Origin: Clostridia bacterium 41_269
Lineage (GTDB): Bacteria; Bacillota; DTU086
DNA length: 64,000 bases
Assembly (NCBI GenBank): GCA_001508005.1
Contig: LGEZ01000010.1
Coordinates: 1-64,000, forward strand
Direction of reading: 5' to 3'
Made by a program: the position numbers and the translations under genes. Below, one piece after another: positions 60,721-64,000 of this stretch (position 1 is the first letter of the stretch; every line of letters starts with the position of its first letter). A model generated the notes under the pieces. The model made no database searches, was not told the origin of the DNA, and saw only the letters and a list, made by a program, of their open reading frames with translations.

Positions 60721-63272
60721 GAGAGAAATTAGAAATTTTAGCTCCAGCTGGCAGTCCAGAAGCCTTAAGAGCTGCAGTGGAAAATGGAGCCGATGCAGTA
60801 TATCTGGGCGGTAAAGAATTCAGTGCCAGACAGTATGCATCAAATTTTACAAGGAAAGAAATTGCAGAAGCTGTAAAGTACTGTCATGTAAGAGGAGTAA
60901 ATGTTTATGTAACCGTTAATACACTGATTCGTAATGGTGAATTGGAAAAAGCTTTGGAGTTTCTTCTTTTTCTTTACAACAGCGGCGTAGATGCGGTTAT
61001 TGTTCAGGATTTAGGTTTGATGAAAATAGCTGGAGAGGTACTGCCTGATTTAACTTTGCACGCAAGTACTCAGGCAACGGTTCTTAATGCATCAGGAGTA
61101 AACTATTTAAAAAGTTTGGGTGTAAAAAGGGTAATTTTAGCTAGGGAGCTGTCCTTTCATGAAATTAAAAAAATAAAAGAAAAGACTGGTATAGAGCTTG
61201 AAGTCTTTGCACACGGTGCCCTTTGTTTTTCTTTTTCCGGACAGTGTTTAATGAGCAGCATTATTGGAAGTAGAAGCGGAAATAGAGGAAGGTGCGCTCA
61301 GCCCTGCAGACTCCCGTATACCCTTATTGACCGCAGTACAGGTAAAATCTATAAAGATTTTGAGAATTTTTATCTTTTAAGCACAAAAGATCTAAATTTG
61401 ATATATCATATACCGTATTTGGTAAAGGCAGGTATTTCAGCAATAAAAATTGAGGGACGTATGAAGCGCCCTGAATATGTTGCTGTGGTAGTAGGAATTT
61501 ATAGGAAAGTTCTCGACAGATATTATGAAAATCCTGACCAGTTTTATGTTGACCACGAGGAATACGAACAGCTGGCCCAAATATTCAACCGTGATTTTAC
61601 CACGGGATTTTTTGTGAGAGATCCCAAAGCTTCTTTGATAAGCTTCAGCAGGCCAAACAACAGGGGGATTTTTTTGGGCAGAGTAAATTTCATAGATAGG
61701 AAAAGAGGTACCATAACTGTTAATTTAAAAACCCCTTTAAGCAGAGGAGACGGAATAGAGATTTGGGTTACTGATGGAGGAAGGAAGGGTTTAGTAGTAA
61801 AAGAGCTTTTTTTAGAAGGTTGTCCTGTTAAAGAGGTGCCGAGGAATAGTACTGCTGAAATTTCCGTACCTTTTACGGAAGGGATAAGTATAGGTGATAG
61901 AATATTTAAAACCAGCGATGCAGAACTTTTGTCCAAAGCAAGGGAAACCTATACTTCGCCAAAAAACTTTAAAAAAGTACCTATAGAAATTTTTGCTCAG
62001 GTAGAAGTAGGAAAACCGCTGATTTTGAGGGGAACAGATGCAGATGGCAATAGTGTTGTGGTAAAAACCTCTTTGCCAGCAGAAAAGGCGTTAAAAAGAC
62101 CTTTAACAGAAGATTTTTTGAAAGAACAGCTGGACCGTTTGGGCAATACACCATTTTCATTAAAGAAGATCCAATGTGATCTTGACGGGCAATCTATAAT
62201 TCCAGTTAGTGAAATAAATCGTGCGCGGCGTGAACTGGTAAGTTCTTTAGAGCAGATTCGACACCTTATAAAGCTGCCCGACCCTTTACCGCATCAAGAA
62301 TTTAGAAAAAATTTAAAGGCAGTCTTAAACAGGGGTAAAAGGTCCTTAGAAAGAACTCTGAAAAACCACAAAAAATGGGTGCCTAAAATGAGTATTGCAG
62401 TAAGTGACCTGGGAAGCGTAAAAGCTTCTGTAATAAATGGTGCGGGCAGAGTATATGTGGGGGGAGAGCAGTTTGGAAAAAAAGGAATGACCATTGAAGA
62501 AATAAGAGATGCTGTTGAAATATGTCATGAAAATAATGTAGAAATATACTGTATGCTTCCCCATATTTGGCTTGAAAAAGAGGAAGGCAAAATTAGGGAT
62601 TTTATAGAAAAAACTTTAATTTTTGAACCTACAGGTTATGTTGCGGGCAACATTGGAAGCATAAATCTTTTAAAGCAATATGGTGTAGAAAACATTCATG
62701 GTGATTATTCCTTAAATATCTTCAATGATCAAGCTATTACAGCACTTCTTGAATCAGGGGTTACGTCATATACTCTGTCTTTAGAGCTAAGCTTTAAGAA
62801 TTTAAAAGAATTCTGTTCCATTAGTTCGGCAGCTGAGTGTGTGATTCATGGGACTATTCCCTTAATGGTATCCCAGTTTTGTTTTTTAGGGGATATTTAC
62901 AGGGTTTTTTTAAATGAAAATTGTGACAGCGTGTGTGGTGAAAAAAAATTTGGATTGAAGGACAGGTTAAACTATGTTTTTCCTGTTGAGTTTGATAGTG
63001 AATGCAGGGTTTATATATTTAATTCCAAAGAATTGTGCATGATTGAGAATATTGAAAGCTTTTTAAACCTTGGGATTGGGTATTTAAGAATAGAGGCTCA
63101 GGGAAAGAATTTCCAATATGTAGAGAGTACTTTGGGAACATATAGAGAAGCTATGGAAAGATATTTCGAAGGCACTTTATCGGATAAGGACCTTAAAAGT
63201 TTTGAAAAAAAATTAAGTTATTTTAACAGTCAGGGGTTTACTAAAGGACATTATTTTAGGGGTGTTGAGTAA
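60717..63272 (+). CDS. U32-family peptidase, long form
   Basis: ILAPAGSPEALRAAVENGADAVYLGGKEFSAR; EVFAHGALCFSFSGQCLMSSIIGSRSGNRGRCAQPCRLPY; IKIEGRMKRPEYVA. Confidence 0.95.
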   Translation: MREKLEILAPAGSPEALRAAVENGADAVYLGGKEFSARQYASNFTRKEIAEAVKYCHVRGVNVYVTVNTLIRNGELEKALEFLLFLYNSGVDAVIVQDLGLMKIAGEVLPDLTLHASTQATVLNASGVNYLKSLGVKRVILARELSFHEIKKIKEKTGIELEVFAHGALCFSFSGQCLMSSIIGSRSGNRGRCAQPCRLPYTLIDRSTGKIYKDFENFYLLSTKDLNLIYHIPYLVKAGISAIKIEGRMKRPEYVAVVVGIYRKVLDRYYENPDQFYVDHEEYEQLAQIFNRDFTTGFFVRDPKASLISFSRPNNRGIFLGRVNFIDRKRGTITVNLKTPLSRGDGIEIWVTDGGRKGLVVKELFLEGCPVKEVPRNSTAEISVPFTEGISIGDRIFKTSDAELLSKARETYTSPKNFKKVPIEIFAQVEVGKPLILRGTDADGNSVVVKTSLPAEKALKRPLTEDFLKEQLDRLGNTPFSLKKIQCDLDGQSIIPVSEINRARRELVSSLEQIRHLIKLPDPLPHQEFRKNLKAVLNRGKRSLERTLKNHKKWVPKMSIAVSDLGSVKASVINGAGRVYVGGEQFGKKGMTIEEIRDAVEICHENNVEIYCMLPHIWLEKEEGKIRDFIEKTLIFEPTGYVAGNIGSINLLKQYGVENIHGDYSLNIFNDQAITALLESGVTSYTLSLELSFKNLKEFCSISSAAECVIHGTIPLMVSQFCFLGDIYRVFLNENCDSVCGEKKFGLKDRLNYVFPVEFDSECRVYIFNSKELCMIENIESFLNLGIGYLRIEAQGKNFQYVESTLGTYREAMERYFEGTLSDKDLKSFEKKLSYFNSQGFTKGHYFRGVE

Positions 63273-63274
63273 AA

Positions 63275-64000
63275 TTGCCTTTTGAAAAACTGGAGTTGAA
63301 TAAAATCATCGATAGGCTAAGACAAAACTGTGTATCAGGAGCTGGAAAGGAAATTGCGGAGAACCTCAAATTTTCTTCCAAAAAAGAACAAATAATTCGC
63401 TGGCAGAAGGAAACTACTGAGGCAGCAGAATTTCTTCGATTGTATCCAGAAGTGCCTTTGGGAGGCATGAAGGATATAAGAGATGCCTTAAAAAGAGCAA
63501 ATATAGGTGGCATTCTCGAGCCTAAAGATCTGCTTGAGATTTCTGTTTTTTTGAGGTGTGCTCGAAGATTAAAAAGTTTTATTTCCAATATAAGAGAACG
63601 GGACAGGTTTCCTATATTGGTAGATTATGCTGCAAGAATCAAGCCACAACCGGATCTAGAAGAAATAATAAACAATGCTGTCACCCAAGAGGGGCAGATA
63701 TCTGATACCGCTTCTCAAGAACTTGCCAAAATTCGTAGACAGATAAATAATCTCCAGCAGGAAGTTAAGGATAAGCTTGATGAAATGATTAAATCCCCAG
63801 AAATTAGAAAGCTTCTTCAGGAAGCTTTTGTAACTGTCCGAGAGGGAAGATATGTTATTCCTGTAAAAGCTGAATATAAATCTAAAATTCCGGGATTAAT
63901 TCATGATCAATCTTCCAGTGGAGCAACGGTTTTTGTGGAACCTTATCCTGTTGTTCAATTAAATAATGAAATTCGCAGTAAAAAAGCTGAGGAAAGAAAT
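63275..64000 (+). CDS. mutS2: endonuclease MutS2, truncated by window end (TTG start)
   Basis: MPFEKLELNKIIDRL…VREGRYVIPVKAEYKSKIPGLIHDQSSSGATVFVEP read directly; open at the window edge. Confidence 0.92.
   Translation, partial: MPFEKLELNKIIDRLRQNCVSGAGKEIAENLKFSSKKEQIIRWQKETTEAAEFLRLYPEVPLGGMKDIRDALKRANIGGILEPKDLLEISVFLRCARRLKSFISNIRERDRFPILVDYAARIKPQPDLEEIINNAVTQEGQISDTASQELAKIRRQINNLQQEVKDKLDEMIKSPEIRKLLQEAFVTVREGRYVIPVKAEYKSKIPGLIHDQSSSGATVFVEPYPVVQLNNEIRSKKAEERN

Overview
The window comes from a spore-forming, AT-rich Firmicute/Clostridia-type chromosome (polA-mutM-coaE, infC-rpmI-rplT, pheST-zapA-polX-mutS2, SASP, SplB, YtxC, SpoVK-like). Most of it is ordinary chromosomal backbone. 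The main accessory feature is a precisely bounded integrative element of about 7.9 kb at 21363-29316. It sits in a tRNA-Leu(TAA) gene, is flanked by a 77-bp direct repeat, and carries a tyrosine integrase, a Prim-Pol/DUF3987-type replicase, a phage-type transcription regulator, a terminase-small-subunit-like HTH protein and a 587-aa protein of unknown function. It has no capsid, portal or large-terminase genes, so it resembles a phage satellite or minimal integrative replicon. It also carries two sets of iteron-like repeats and an integrase whose Shine-Dalgarno lies inside a terminator-like hairpin facing the tRNA operon. A second candidate system lies at 13270-15598: an unclassified structured leader RNA whose closing stem competes with a terminator, upstream of an overlapping operon of two gate-domain membrane proteins and a YchF-like NTPase. 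Several genes are broken: SdpI by a stop plus a 25-bp tandem duplication, a CoA-disulfide reductase/rhodanese remnant, and a series of frameshifts mostly at A/T homopolymers. All family assignments are from reading the sequence; no searches or folding programs were run.
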